The notes beneath the pieces are model-generated. The model did not search any database. It was not told the origin of the DNA and worked only from the letters and a program-made list of their open reading frames with translations. From positions 45,107 to 109,106 of the forward strand of contig JAFUOS010000020.1 in assembly GCA_017472665.1 (NCBI GenBank): DNA of 64,000 bases, written 5' to 3'. This document shows, one piece after another, positions 1-11,552 of this stretch (the stretch's first letter is position 1; the number at the start of each line of letters is the position of its first letter). This DNA comes from Tyzzerella sp. (GTDB lineage Bacteria; Bacillota; Clostridia; Lachnospirales; Lachnospiraceae). Made by a program: the position numbers and the translations under genes.

Positions 1-3
1 TTT

Positions 4-3000
4 ATGAATAAGTTCAAAGGATTTAAATTAGGAAAGGGAAAAGCGGATGTGCGCAAGATTGGCGCGGCGCTTGTGGCGACGATGCTGGTTGTGGCGATGG
101 TGATTGGGCTGCTGCCGAATGATGCGGCACAGGTATTGGCGGCGGATAAGACGACCAATATAGAAGGCTTTTCAGCGACAATGATCGCAGACCCGGATAC
201 TTCAGAGGATAACCACATTTTCAACGGAACACCTGCTGAAGATGGAAAGATTTGGACAGATAAGTCGGTAACTACAGGTGCTATCTATGGTGTGACATCA
301 AAAGAAAATAATTTCTATGTGGCATTGTCAGCTATGGCACAGACTTATAATACAGTAGAAACTGGAATGTCAACAGAACAAAAGAACATCGCATATGATG
401 TTGTTTTTGTATTGGATTTTTCAGGAAGTATGAATGATTCCAGCGGCGGCACACGTAAGGCTCTGTCGATGGTAAATGCCTTGAATCCGGCAATCGTTAC
501 TTTGATGGAAAATGCACAAAGCCGAATTGCAGTTGTAGGATATGCAGGAAGTGATGTAAGTACATCTAGTGCAACTACTTTGTTGAGCTTGGATCACTAT
601 AATACAACATCAACAAATGATAATAATGAAAAAATTTATTTCCAATATTCTAATAATACCATTAGTACAGTCAGCGGAGTGACTAACAGCAATAATCAGA
701 CACAAACTGTTAGCAAACAGGTAAATGGAGGTACTCCTACTCAGAGGGGTATTTATCGTGGTATGGACATTCTGCAGCAAGCAGCATCAAATGCGACGGA
801 TGCAGATAAAGTGACACGTGTTCCTATTATAGTACTACTTACAGATGGTGCGGCTGGAAGTGCAAGAAGTAATTATACGACTCTTTCAGGCGGTACTTTC
901 TATGAAGGTGATGCAAATAATGGTGATGATGATGCTGAAGTAGGTGCTTACACTGTTTTAACAGCAAATTATGCGAAGGATACCGTTGCAGCTGCATACA
1001 AGGCTGTATATGATTACAGTGGTATCAGCAACGCTTCGATTGCTAAGTTTTATACAATTGGATTAGGTATTACAGAAAATAGCTGGACACACTTTATGTT
1101 GAATCCAGGAGCGTCGATTACTGCTACAGGCAATAATAAAACTATAATAGATGACATGAAGACCATTTTGACAAAAGATACCACATATGGCTCGGACTAT
1201 GCGTATTCAGATTACTACAAAGGTGGCAGCATGACTGAGGAAGAGTTAAAGACAGTATTTCAAAATATTGTTGATTCTTTACAAGTAACTCCACAGGTGA
1301 CATCTACGGTTAATGACCCGGTTGCAACTGAGTTAAGTGGTAGCGCAACAGGAACTGTAAAATTTACAGATTATCTTGGATATAAAATGGAGTTAAAAGG
1401 CGACCATCAGTACCTCCGTTATGGCGGTGTAAACTATCGATTTGATAAACAAAACGATGGTTTCTATAAGTTCAGTGGATACGATCAAGCTGGAAATGCC
1501 GTAACAGGTCCGGTTATTACAAAAAATGATATTACATATACATTGGCAAATGTGACATTTAAAGCAGAATGGACGGAAGAAGAATATAATGACCAGAATG
1601 GATACTGGAAGATTACATGGGAGTTCCCAAGTGCATTGCTTCCAACATATTCACGTCTCAATGATTATGATAATACAGACCTTGACCCGATTCGTATGTT
1701 ATATGAAGTGGGTCTTACAGAAGATGTTGATTTACAAAAGGATAGTTTGAAGATTACTGAAGCTGGAAAATTGGCTTCTGATTCGGATGTGGTTGCACAG
1801 TATGTGTTCCATACAAATCTGTATGATTATACAAACTCAAAGGCAATGACATGGTCTGAATATACACCAGCTGCAGATAATCCATTCTATTACGAAACAG
1901 GGTATACAACAGATAGTTCCATAGCTGGAACAGAAACTCCATATATCAGACTTGATATGACTATCGGTGGTACTCAGCAGGAAACCAAGCAAGCAACTGC
2001 AGATGTTCAATTAAACAATATTTCATTAAATCTGTCTGATGCTAAAGCGACATTCTATTATGATGGTGTACAATACACTGTAGACTTGAGTGGTGATGAA
2101 ACGGATGGTGCTATTTGGAGCGGTGAAGTTTCAATTCCTGTGAGAGGCTATACGGCTGATGGTCAGGAAGTTTCGGTAAATGTTGCTGCACGTATTGAGG
2201 CAACATATGTGGATGTTCGCCGTAATGATTATCTAGATCTCTCAAAAGTTACTATCAAAGGAACAGAGGCAACAATAAGTGGTGACAGAAATAATGGATG
2301 GAGCGCAGACTTAGAAAATTTTGTTGTTGGCACAGTAAGTGGAGATACTGGTGATGCCCAAGAAGAAATTGTTTCTGTATACATGGAATTAAAAGGAAAT
2401 GAAACAGACGGATACTATGTAGAGGATGCAAATGGCAACAAAATTGCAGTTACAAAAGATGGTAACAACTACAAAGTCGTATTAGGTGATACAACATATT
2501 ATAGCAGCGTCTATTACAAATACGCTGATGGAACAACTAGTTATGTAGAAAAAGATTTGGCAAAAGGTACGATTGCAAGATCCTTAGTTGGTCAATTTAA
2601 GATTGATCAATCAAAAGGAACAATGACTGCCGATAATTTTGCAGATATTTTCACTTACTATGCTTCAAACGGAGCGGAATATCCTGCAACAAGAATTACA
2701 TACCCAGATGGAACGTATTGGGGAGAAGAAGCGGATCCAAACGCTGTTTTACCGCCAAAGGGAACCTTCAAGGTATGTGTGGATGACATTTGGAATGGTC
2801 TTACCGATGTAAATGGTGACAAAATGATTATCCATTTTGACTTTATCATAGAGGAACAAACTTTGGAAGGTGGCGGAACCAGATATGTAGTTCTTGACTG
2901 CTCATATTATGAAGCACCAAGTGCAGATGGAAACACATACGCAGTAGATGTTGTTGTTTCAGACACACCGGAAATCGATGAAGAAAAGAATTATTTGTAT

Positions 3001-6000
3001 GATGTTTCTTACACGATTGAAAGTACACATGCATCAGGAGCAGCTAATGTAACACAGACGGACCCACATTTCTTCCACTCACATTTTACAAGTGGACACA
3101 TGCAAGTGCTTTTAGGAAATAACGGACGTGTGGCAGTGGATATTAATACAGCATATGAAAAGGCGATTACTGCAGAGAAAGAATGGTATGACAGATTAGG
3201 AAACAAACTGGATGTGACTAGTGATGCATTGAAAGATGTTAGTGTTACAGTAGGGCTCTATCAGCAATATTCTTATACAGGAAAAGATGCAGATAATAAT
3301 GAAGTAGAATATTCGCAGGAAGGTACAAATGGTGTTCCGTTTGCAACTGTAGTATTGAATCAGGCAAACAACTTTACTTATACATGGGAAACGCCTACAC
3401 TTCCAAAATACTTGGTTGATGATAATGGGGATTACAGACTGGATAAGAATAATAGTAAAGTAGAAGTTACTTATGTGGTTGATGAAGTAGAGGGTGCAAC
3501 TGGTTGGACATTGTCAACAATAGTAAATAACTCAACAGATGATAAAGATATATTTACTTTACATAATGTTCCATTGACTGAGTTTAGTCCAAGTGTACAA
3601 AAAGTATGGACGGATGGCGCACCTGATGGATATAAGGTTAAGATGGAATTATTGGCAAATGGAGTGCCAGTAACAGAAGAAAAGAAACTGGATGCAGAGC
3701 ATATTATTGTTGCTGAATTAAAACAGGAAAATGCGGATGGGAATGCTGAATTGAAAGTTACCTTTGGTGGCGATAGTAATGTCGAAAATTCTCCACAGAC
3801 AGTTTTAATTAAAGACTTCGGAGGAGACCAGACTGTAAGTAAGGATTATACATTCATTTATAGAGGTGAAGATGGAAACGGTTTTGGTGGTGAAGCAGGT
3901 ACAGGAACCCATGCAGAATATGCAACGGTTAAAATTACAGTCTCTAATACTGGTGGTGCCAAACTGAGCATTGCAAATGCAACTGTATCTTATCATTATA
4001 CGGATTTAACAACAAAAGAACCTGCGGAAGCTATTTTGGAAACATATCGTACAAAGAGCGAAGAAACAGATACAACCAAAACATCTACGTTCTTGATGTA
4101 TTTTACTACTCAAGAAAAGGCAGAGGTTATTTTGGACGGAGTTGTAGATACGGAAGAAACAAAGGCTTGGTACAACAAGTTGGATAAATGGAATCTTCCA
4201 ATGCTCGATGCAGACAAGAAGGTAATTACTTATTCTGTTCGTGAAACGTTATTAGTGCCATTTGAAGAAAGTATGAACATAGGTGAAAGACAAACCGAGA
4301 CAATAGACGGAGTAGACTATGTTTTATGCCTAGTTAAAAATGGATTAATCATTGTTCCACAGGCAGATGGAAGCGAAAAAGTATTTAAGTCTACCATCAC
4401 AAATACAGAAGATTATCAGTTCACAGTAACAAATGACGAAGCTGTGACAAGTATTACTGCTGAGAAAGTATGGGTTGACAATAACAATGCATACGGAACA
4501 AGACCAGATAAGATTACTTTTAAGTTAAAAGCAGATGGTAATGTAGTAGGCGGTAAGGATATTGTAGTTGAACCAGGCACAGGCATTTGGAATGGAACTG
4601 CAAAAGCAGAATGGACAGATCTTCCTGTATACGATACAGAAACAGGTGAAGAGATTACTTATACAGTAGAAGAAGTAATGGGAACACTTCCAACTTCAGA
4701 TGAGTATGAGGTGAAAGTAGAAGCAGATCCAGATAATGCTCAGAACTTTATTGTAACAAATAGTCTCTATGCATCTACATCTATGGAAGTAGAGAAAGTA
4801 TGGATCGACAATAATAATAATTATGGAACAAGACCAGACAATATTTACATGGTATTGTACCGTAGAGTAGATGGTACAGATGTGGAAGAAATAGTACCAG
4901 ATGCAGTCGTTATCACATTAACAAGCAATGGTTTGGAAGGTAAGTGGGAAAACCTTGCGAAGTATAATGAAAAAGGCAAGAAATATTTCTACTCTGTAAA
5001 AGAATATGAAAGCCTTACGGCGAGAAACGTAGAAGGTGTAAGTGGTTACAAAGATGTATCTGCAGTTGGCGATAAGACAGAAACATCTTACAAGTTTACA
5101 AACCAACTGGATGATGGCGCGATTTCAAAGACAGTTACAAAAGAATGGAAGGATAAAGCGTTAGAAAGTACTCGTCCGACAAACGTGACAGTCGTATTAA
5201 GCGGAACGATAACTGTTGGAGGAGAAGAAAAAGCAGTTGATTTAACTGCCTATAATCCAACACAAATATTAACTTCACCATGGAGTTATACATGGGAGAA
5301 CCTTCCAGAATACTCTGGTGGTTACAAGATTGATTATACAATCACAGAAACAAAAGTCGGAAATACTGGCGTAGCAGATAATAAAGCAGGCAATTATGTA
5401 GTTTCTGTTCAAGATGATGGAGTGGGAAATGATTTTGTTGTAACAAATACTCTGACAGGAGAAACTACTGTAACTGTAAAGAAAGAATGGAAAGATACAC
5501 CAGAAGGATTTGTAATTCCAACTGTAACATTTGATATTTACAACAGATATGGTGGAAAACAAGATGCTACATTAACAGTTACAGAAGACAATCCGGAAGA
5601 TAGTGCAACACTTCCGAAGTACAATGCAGATGGCGATACAATTTATTATACAGTTGTAGAACAGCCAATACTGGATGGTACAAATTACAAGATTGATTCC
5701 GTGGTAGGAAGCAATGAAGGTACAGATGGTAACTTCTATTACAACGCAGTAAATACTTATGTACAATTAGTTCAAGATATTAGCGGAACTAAGACATGGG
5801 TTGGCGTGACTGGAGAGAATATTCCAGAAGCAATCACAATCAAACTTTATCGTCAAGCTGGCGACGGAGAGAAAGTAGAAGTAACTGACGTAACACCTAC
5901 ATGGAAGAATACAGATAGCACTATATGGACATATACTTATACAGGTTTACCAATCTATGAAAATGATGATACGACAAAACCGTATACTTATAGTGTAGAA

Positions 6001-9000
6001 GAAACAGGAATCGACGGAACTGCAGTTGCAGATACAGATTATACAGCTACAAAAGACGGTGATTTGAATATCATCAATACATTGGGCGGAACTGTAGATG
6101 GTGTAAACCTTAAAGGAACAAAGCAGTGGTATGGTGTGACATCAGGAAACGTACCAGACAGTATTCAAGTACAATTAATGAGAAGTGTTTCTGGTGGAGC
6201 ATTAGAAGCAGCGGTAGATACAGATGGAAAGAGCGTTGGAATCACTGTTTCGAAATCAAGTCAATCGGAAGAGATGTCATGGAACTATGACTTTAGTGGC
6301 GTTACACTTCCGAAATATGACGCAAATGGTAATGAGTATACTTATTCTGTAAAAGAAATTAGTGTAACAGCAGGCAGCACAACAAGACCGGTTGTTTACC
6401 CAGTTGTAAGTCCAACAAGCGGAACAGTAGGCGATTATACTGTGGCATTGAATGGAATGAATATTACCAACACTCTTAAAGGTGGAACGGCTAAAGACTT
6501 AACAGTCACATTCCCAATGATAAAAGAATGGATTACTACAGAAGGATACAGCATACCAAACAGTATTACAGTGAAATTAACAGGTAGTGGTGTTGCGCAA
6601 ATCACGGAAACTAAACAGTTAACTTCAACTACAGAGGGAGTAACAATAGAGGGAAATGTTTGGAAGTATACCTTTAAGAATCTCCGCAAGTATACAGATA
6701 ATGGTATTACTGAATATGTATACAGTATAGAAGAAACATATGTTGGAGATACTGCGGTACAAAATGGTGTAGCAGGCGAATGGCATGTAAGTATGCCAGA
6801 TAAAGATTTGATTATCAATAGCCATGATGTTGACCTTGTTAACATTACTGTTAATAAGAAATGGGCTGGCGTAACTGGTAACAATATTCCTGATTCTATC
6901 CAGATACAGCTTTATCAAAATGGTGTGAAATTTGGTGTTCCAACAACTTTAACTAAAACGGCTTGTGCGACTGACGATGAAACCACATGGAGTTATACTT
7001 TTACAGGACTTCCAAAGAGCTCTGATGGAACGGTTGAGAATCAATATGTTTATACTGTGAAAGAACTTAGTGTTACAGCAGGAGCAGATACAGAAACTGT
7101 TGATGAGCAAAATAATACAGTAGGAGATTATACTGTAAGTTATAGTGCAGATAGTCTTACAATTACAAATACTCTGAATGCAGGTGACAATAAAGTTAAA
7201 ACTACTTATCCTGTAACCAAGAACTGGATCAATGCGGATGGTCAAATTCCAGACAGCATTACAATTCAGTTGATGCAGAGTGGTGTAGATGCCAAATCAA
7301 AAGATCTGACAAACGCTAATGCTGTTTCAGGTAATGATGCGCAGTGGCAATACACATTTACAGGTCTCCGCAAATATACAGACAATGGTATTTCCAAGTA
7401 TGTATATACAGCAAAAGAGACTAAGATTGAAACCATAAATGTAGAAACAAAAGATGGTCAGTTAAAAGCAGGTGACTTCTTTGTAACTTACACACAACAG
7501 AACAAAGATGCAACAATTATCAACAACCGTTTAGCAACTGTAAATGTAGATAAAGAATTAATCGACTATCCAGTTGAAAAAGTTTGGTTAGATAAAGATG
7601 GCAATCCATTAACTGAAAACTTGCCAGAAACCATCACGGTACAGTTGTATCAAGACGATGCAGCATATGGAGCTCCATATACATTTACGACAGATGATAT
7701 TGCAAATAACTGGAAGCATGTATTCACAGATTTACGCAAATATCAAGACGATGGTTTGACAGAATATGAATATAGCGTACAAGAAATAAAAATTGATGAT
7801 ACAGAAGTAGTAGGTGATGAAGCTGGAGCATTTGCTGTGACATATGCGGATGGCAAAATCACAAACAAACTTACTGGTGCGACAACAAAAGATGTAACGA
7901 TTACAAAGGAATGGGTTGATGTAACTGGAGAAAATATTCCTGACTCTATCCAGATACAACTTTACCAGAATGGTAAAAAATTCGATGATCCAACAACTTT
8001 GACAAAACCAACAACTGGCGATGCAACTACATGGACCTACACATTCGAGGATATGCCGATTTACACTGATGGCGTTAAAGAAATCGAATATACAGTAAAA
8101 GAAATTAGTGTGACTGCAGGTGATACAACTGCAAATGTTGTATATACAGACAGTACAAACGGAACTGTAGGAGATTACATTGTTAAACTGAATGGTCTTA
8201 ATATTACAAATACCTTAAAACAAGGTGATGACAAAGACTTAACAGTAGAATATCCTGTAATCAAGAAATGGGATGTCCCAACAGGAGCAACACTTCCGGC
8301 AAGCATTACTGTACAATTGTATCGAGATAATGCAGCGTATAAAGACCCATATACATTTACCGCGGAAGATATTGCAAACAACTGGAAACATGTATTCACA
8401 AACTTGCGTAAATACACTGACAATGGTATTTCAGAATATCAATATAGTGTAAAAGAAACAAAAGTTGATAATTATGAAGTAACTGATGGAAAAGTTGGTG
8501 CATATACCGTAACAGTAGACGGCAACGTTATTACCAATAAGTTATCTGATAACTCAACTGATTTGTTGACAGAGATCACTGTTACTAAGGAGTGGGAAAA
8601 TGTAAACACCAATAACATGCCTAGTGCTATCAAAGTTCATTTGTACAGAGACGGCGAACCATATGGTATCGTTACTCAGATAAGTGGAACTGGAACCACA
8701 TGGACTCATACATTTAAACATCTTCCAAAATACTCTGATGGTGTAACACCTTCTGTATATACAGTAAAAGAGTTAAGCATTCATGCTGGTGAAGATTCAG
8801 AAACAGTTGTTTACACAACAGATACAAAAGGAACTGCAGGAGATTATGATGTAACTCTGGATCAAGATAAGCTGACTATTAAAAATACATTGAAACAGGA
8901 TGACGATAAGGATAAGACAGTAGATATACCATTTACAAAACTTTGGAGAAAAGCAGATGGTACTGCAATGACAGAAAATCTCCCAACAGAGATTACAGTA

Positions 9001-11343
9001 CAGTTGTTAAGAGACGGAACTGCTATGGCAGGCGAAGCTTACACGAAACAACTTACAATAGCAGGCAAAGATGCATCCGATGCAAGTAAATGGACTGGTG
9101 AATTTACAGGTCTTCGTAAGTACAGCGACAATGGTATTACAAAATACAAATATACTGTAACAGAAACTGCTATTAAGATGGTGGTAGATGGAAAGCCTGA
9201 AACAGTTTCAGTAAGCAACAATAAGGCTGGAAGCTATGAAGTAAGTATCAATGATGCAGGAAATGTAATTACCAACCAATTATCTCAGGATCCAAACGTT
9301 ACTAAGACTAGCGCAACGATTACTAAGACATGGGTAGGTGTAACAGGAACTAACATTCCAAGTATTAAAGTGCAACTCTTACAGGACGGCGAAAACTATG
9401 GAGAACCAGTTGTTCTGAAAGCCGATACAGAAGGTTTAACGGTTGTAAATGGTGTTTGGAATTATACATTCAATGATTTACCAGTTTATCAGTCAAATGG
9501 TATTATAAGACACGTTTACACCGTAGCGGAAGTTGAAATAGATGGCGTTAAGGTAGAAAACGGAAAAGCTGGCGATTATGAATCTAACGTAAATGGTCTT
9601 GCTATTACAAATGAATTGACTGGAACAGTTGATAAGATTGAAGGTCAGAAGATTTGGAAGGATGCAGCGAAAGTAAGCGAACGTCCAGCAGAAATCATGG
9701 TAGTTCTACGCCGCACAATTGATGGTAAGAACTTTGAAGATGTAGAAACCAAAGTTGTAGAGGGAACGAAGGATAAGGCTGAGTGGTCATTCAAATTTGA
9801 CAATGATGAAGAGGGTTATCCAAAATATGATTCAAACGGTAACGAGTATACTTATTCTGTAAAAGAACAAGGTGAAGTAGATGGCGACATTACTCTTGGA
9901 ACCAATGATTACAAGGTTGCTTATGGAAAAGCAGATACAGTTTATACTATTACAAATACATTGTATGGTGAATACGATCCGAAGGACAATCCAATCAAAG
10001 TGAACAAGGTGTGGTTAGATGATGATAACAGCCAGAAGAAACGTCCAGATTCAATAAGCATGACACTCGTTCAAAATGGCGATTTAGAAACGATTGAATT
10101 GACTGCTCAAAACCAAGTATCGCAAGAAAAGAAAAATGAGTGGTCAGGCGCATTTACAAAAACATATCCAATGTATGATGCAGAAGGCGCTTTGATTTCA
10201 TACAGCGTTAAAGAAAATCCTTTGGCAGATTATACGTTGAAAGAAACCAAAGGAACTGCAGCCGAAGGATTTACATTAACAAACGTATATGCACCGGGCA
10301 AAACTACAATTACAGTTAATAAGGTTTGGGTGGATAACAGCAATGCGTTAAAGACTCGTCCTGAAACACTTACATTGAATTTACTTCAAAATGGCAATGC
10401 GTTTGGTACAATTGAACTGAAAGCTTCTGAGGGCAACACATGGACAGCAACGAAAGAAGTTCCTTCAACAGACGAAAATGGTAAATTATACACATATACA
10501 GTGGAAGAACCAAAAGAAGCATTAAAAGGAACTGATTATGTAAAAACAGCGGAAGAGGGCTTAACAGTAACCAACACTCTGCAAGCTGAGGTTCACGTTC
10601 AAGGTACTAAAACTTGGAAGAACATCGACAAAGAATACCGTCCAGAATCTATCACAGTAGAACTTTGGAGAAAAACTGCAGAAGGAACTGAAGTTCAGAT
10701 GACGGATGTTGATGGAAAGGTAATTTCAATCACAACCAATGAAGAAAAAGAATGGAAGTATGATTTCGGTAACTTTGCTAAATACGATGAAAATGGTGCA
10801 TTATACACATACATCGTAAAAGAAACTAAGATTGGTAACACACCGGTTGAACAATCAGATTATACAGTTTCAAATGGTGAAGGATATGACTTAATCAATA
10901 AACTGAAAGATGTCAAGATTATAATCAGCGGAAAGAAGACTTGGGTTGATAACAACGACCAATACAAGATGCGTCCAGAATCTATCACAGTAAATCTTCT
11001 TCGCGATGGTGTAAAAGTGACTTCTGTTCAAGTGAAAGCAGCAGCGGATGGAACATGGACTTACGAGTTTAAGGATCTTCCGAAGTACAATATGGATAAT
11101 GGAAAATTGTATGCATACAGTGTAGAAGAAGCAGCAGTTGAGAACTACAAGAGCTCAGTAAACGGCTACGATATTACAAATACATTGGATGAAACAAAGA
11201 TTCCAACTCCAGAAGAACCAACAACTCCATCAGCACCAAAGACAAGTGACAGTAGAACAGCAGCAGGTTATGCACTGACTACAATAATTGCACTTGCAGC
11301 GGTAGCAACAGCATTCTTTAAACGTAAAAGAATCGTAAAATAA
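4..11343 (+). CDS. Giant vWA / Cna_B-repeat wall-anchored surface protein
   Basis: Encodes a 3779-residue secreted adhesin or pilus-tip-like protein. The N-terminus has a basic start, a hydrophobic segment (about residues 20-40) and a likely signal peptidase site near VLAADK. A von Willebrand A domain follows (about 128-435) with the MIDAS motif DFSGS at D138, a threonine in GGTPTQRG and LLTDG. After a ~600-residue beta-rich region come about 22 Cna_B-like modules (about 1050-3720), each starting with a K-x-W strand and ending in an ITNxL motif. The C-terminus (about 3744 on) is a sorting signal variant APKTS, a hydrophobic helix and a KRKR tail, so sortase anchoring is expected. Cna_B domains are often stabilised by intramolecular isopeptide bonds. 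The ATG is three bases into the window, so its ribosome site and promoter are not visible; the signal peptide argues that the start is real. The ligand is unknown. Confidence 0.93.
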   Translation: MNKFKGFKLGKGKADVRKIGAALVATMLVVAMVIGLLPNDAAQVLAADKTTNIEGFSATMIADPDTSEDNHIFNGTPAEDGKIWTDKSVTTGAIYGVTSKENNFYVALSAMAQTYNTVETGMSTEQKNIAYDVVFVLDFSGSMNDSSGGTRKALSMVNALNPAIVTLMENAQSRIAVVGYAGSDVSTSSATTLLSLDHYNTTSTNDNNEKIYFQYSNNTISTVSGVTNSNNQTQTVSKQVNGGTPTQRGIYRGMDILQQAASNATDADKVTRVPIIVLLTDGAAGSARSNYTTLSGGTFYEGDANNGDDDAEVGAYTVLTANYAKDTVAAAYKAVYDYSGISNASIAKFYTIGLGITENSWTHFMLNPGASITATGNNKTIIDDMKTILTKDTTYGSDYAYSDYYKGGSMTEEELKTVFQNIVDSLQVTPQVTSTVNDPVATELSGSATGTVKFTDYLGYKMELKGDHQYLRYGGVNYRFDKQNDGFYKFSGYDQAGNAVTGPVITKNDITYTLANVTFKAEWTEEEYNDQNGYWKITWEFPSALLPTYSRLNDYDNTDLDPIRMLYEVGLTEDVDLQKDSLKITEAGKLASDSDVVAQYVFHTNLYDYTNSKAMTWSEYTPAADNPFYYETGYTTDSSIAGTETPYIRLDMTIGGTQQETKQATADVQLNNISLNLSDAKATFYYDGVQYTVDLSGDETDGAIWSGEVSIPVRGYTADGQEVSVNVAARIEATYVDVRRNDYLDLSKVTIKGTEATISGDRNNGWSADLENFVVGTVSGDTGDAQEEIVSVYMELKGNETDGYYVEDANGNKIAVTKDGNNYKVVLGDTTYYSSVYYKYADGTTSYVEKDLAKGTIARSLVGQFKIDQSKGTMTADNFADIFTYYASNGAEYPATRITYPDGTYWGEEADPNAVLPPKGTFKVCVDDIWNGLTDVNGDKMIIHFDFIIEEQTLEGGGTRYVVLDCSYYEAPSADGNTYAVDVVVSDTPEIDEEKNYLYDVSYTIESTHASGAANVTQTDPHFFHSHFTSGHMQVLLGNNGRVAVDINTAYEKAITAEKEWYDRLGNKLDVTSDALKDVSVTVGLYQQYSYTGKDADNNEVEYSQEGTNGVPFATVVLNQANNFTYTWETPTLPKYLVDDNGDYRLDKNNSKVEVTYVVDEVEGATGWTLSTIVNNSTDDKDIFTLHNVPLTEFSPSVQKVWTDGAPDGYKVKMELLANGVPVTEEKKLDAEHIIVAELKQENADGNAELKVTFGGDSNVENSPQTVLIKDFGGDQTVSKDYTFIYRGEDGNGFGGEAGTGTHAEYATVKITVSNTGGAKLSIANATVSYHYTDLTTKEPAEAILETYRTKSEETDTTKTSTFLMYFTTQEKAEVILDGVVDTEETKAWYNKLDKWNLPMLDADKKVITYSVRETLLVPFEESMNIGERQTETIDGVDYVLCLVKNGLIIVPQADGSEKVFKSTITNTEDYQFTVTNDEAVTSITAEKVWVDNNNAYGTRPDKITFKLKADGNVVGGKDIVVEPGTGIWNGTAKAEWTDLPVYDTETGEEITYTVEEVMGTLPTSDEYEVKVEADPDNAQNFIVTNSLYASTSMEVEKVWIDNNNNYGTRPDNIYMVLYRRVDGTDVEEIVPDAVVITLTSNGLEGKWENLAKYNEKGKKYFYSVKEYESLTARNVEGVSGYKDVSAVGDKTETSYKFTNQLDDGAISKTVTKEWKDKALESTRPTNVTVVLSGTITVGGEEKAVDLTAYNPTQILTSPWSYTWENLPEYSGGYKIDYTITETKVGNTGVADNKAGNYVVSVQDDGVGNDFVVTNTLTGETTVTVKKEWKDTPEGFVIPTVTFDIYNRYGGKQDATLTVTEDNPEDSATLPKYNADGDTIYYTVVEQPILDGTNYKIDSVVGSNEGTDGNFYYNAVNTYVQLVQDISGTKTWVGVTGENIPEAITIKLYRQAGDGEKVEVTDVTPTWKNTDSTIWTYTYTGLPIYENDDTTKPYTYSVEETGIDGTAVADTDYTATKDGDLNIINTLGGTVDGVNLKGTKQWYGVTSGNVPDSIQVQLMRSVSGGALEAAVDTDGKSVGITVSKSSQSEEMSWNYDFSGVTLPKYDANGNEYTYSVKEISVTAGSTTRPVVYPVVSPTSGTVGDYTVALNGMNITNTLKGGTAKDLTVTFPMIKEWITTEGYSIPNSITVKLTGSGVAQITETKQLTSTTEGVTIEGNVWKYTFKNLRKYTDNGITEYVYSIEETYVGDTAVQNGVAGEWHVSMPDKDLIINSHDVDLVNITVNKKWAGVTGNNIPDSIQIQLYQNGVKFGVPTTLTKTACATDDETTWSYTFTGLPKSSDGTVENQYVYTVKELSVTAGADTETVDEQNNTVGDYTVSYSADSLTITNTLNAGDNKVKTTYPVTKNWINADGQIPDSITIQLMQSGVDAKSKDLTNANAVSGNDAQWQYTFTGLRKYTDNGISKYVYTAKETKIETINVETKDGQLKAGDFFVTYTQQNKDATIINNRLATVNVDKELIDYPVEKVWLDKDGNPLTENLPETITVQLYQDDAAYGAPYTFTTDDIANNWKHVFTDLRKYQDDGLTEYEYSVQEIKIDDTEVVGDEAGAFAVTYADGKITNKLTGATTKDVTITKEWVDVTGENIPDSIQIQLYQNGKKFDDPTTLTKPTTGDATTWTYTFEDMPIYTDGVKEIEYTVKEISVTAGDTTANVVYTDSTNGTVGDYIVKLNGLNITNTLKQGDDKDLTVEYPVIKKWDVPTGATLPASITVQLYRDNAAYKDPYTFTAEDIANNWKHVFTNLRKYTDNGISEYQYSVKETKVDNYEVTDGKVGAYTVTVDGNVITNKLSDNSTDLLTEITVTKEWENVNTNNMPSAIKVHLYRDGEPYGIVTQISGTGTTWTHTFKHLPKYSDGVTPSVYTVKELSIHAGEDSETVVYTTDTKGTAGDYDVTLDQDKLTIKNTLKQDDDKDKTVDIPFTKLWRKADGTAMTENLPTEITVQLLRDGTAMAGEAYTKQLTIAGKDASDASKWTGEFTGLRKYSDNGITKYKYTVTETAIKMVVDGKPETVSVSNNKAGSYEVSINDAGNVITNQLSQDPNVTKTSATITKTWVGVTGTNIPSIKVQLLQDGENYGEPVVLKADTEGLTVVNGVWNYTFNDLPVYQSNGIIRHVYTVAEVEIDGVKVENGKAGDYESNVNGLAITNELTGTVDKIEGQKIWKDAAKVSERPAEIMVVLRRTIDGKNFEDVETKVVEGTKDKAEWSFKFDNDEEGYPKYDSNGNEYTYSVKEQGEVDGDITLGTNDYKVAYGKADTVYTITNTLYGEYDPKDNPIKVNKVWLDDDNSQKKRPDSISMTLVQNGDLETIELTAQNQVSQEKKNEWSGAFTKTYPMYDAEGALISYSVKENPLADYTLKETKGTAAEGFTLTNVYAPGKTTITVNKVWVDNSNALKTRPETLTLNLLQNGNAFGTIELKASEGNTWTATKEVPSTDENGKLYTYTVEEPKEALKGTDYVKTAEEGLTVTNTLQAEVHVQGTKTWKNIDKEYRPESITVELWRKTAEGTEVQMTDVDGKVISITTNEEKEWKYDFGNFAKYDENGALYTYIVKETKIGNTPVEQSDYTVSNGEGYDLINKLKDVKIIISGKKTWVDNNDQYKMRPESITVNLLRDGVKVTSVQVKAAADGTWTYEFKDLPKYNMDNGKLYAYSVEEAAVENYKSSVNGYDITNTLDETKIPTPEEPTTPSAPKTSDSRTAAGYALTTIIALAAVATAFFKRKRIVK

Positions 11344-11372
11344 TTTAACACATTGATTTAACGCATTGATAT

Positions 11373-11400
11373 GGCTGGCCCGATTGGGTCAGCCATATTT
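11373..11400 (+). terminator. Rho-independent terminator of the giant adhesin gene
   Basis: GGCTGgCCC, loop GATT, GGGtCAGCC, then ATATTTTC. It lies 30 bases after the stop codon. From here to 11805 there is no gene, only this terminator, an AT-rich stretch and one dispersed repeat element. Confidence 0.8.
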
Positions 11401-11552
11401 TCTTCCATTTCTTCAAATATTGAGAATAGACATAATCTATAATTTGTGATATTATGTGAAAACAACACATGACAATTCTATCAACATTTTATATGTGCAA
11501 TTTTAGAAAGAAAAGTTTTCTATTTAACATTCCACATTTTTAAATTTAAAAG

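Noticed and set aside
5135-9221. Many minus-strand open frames within the giant adhesin gene
   Set aside because: They are shadows of a repetitive, Thr/Val-rich coding sequence; no ribosome sites and no protein-like composition.
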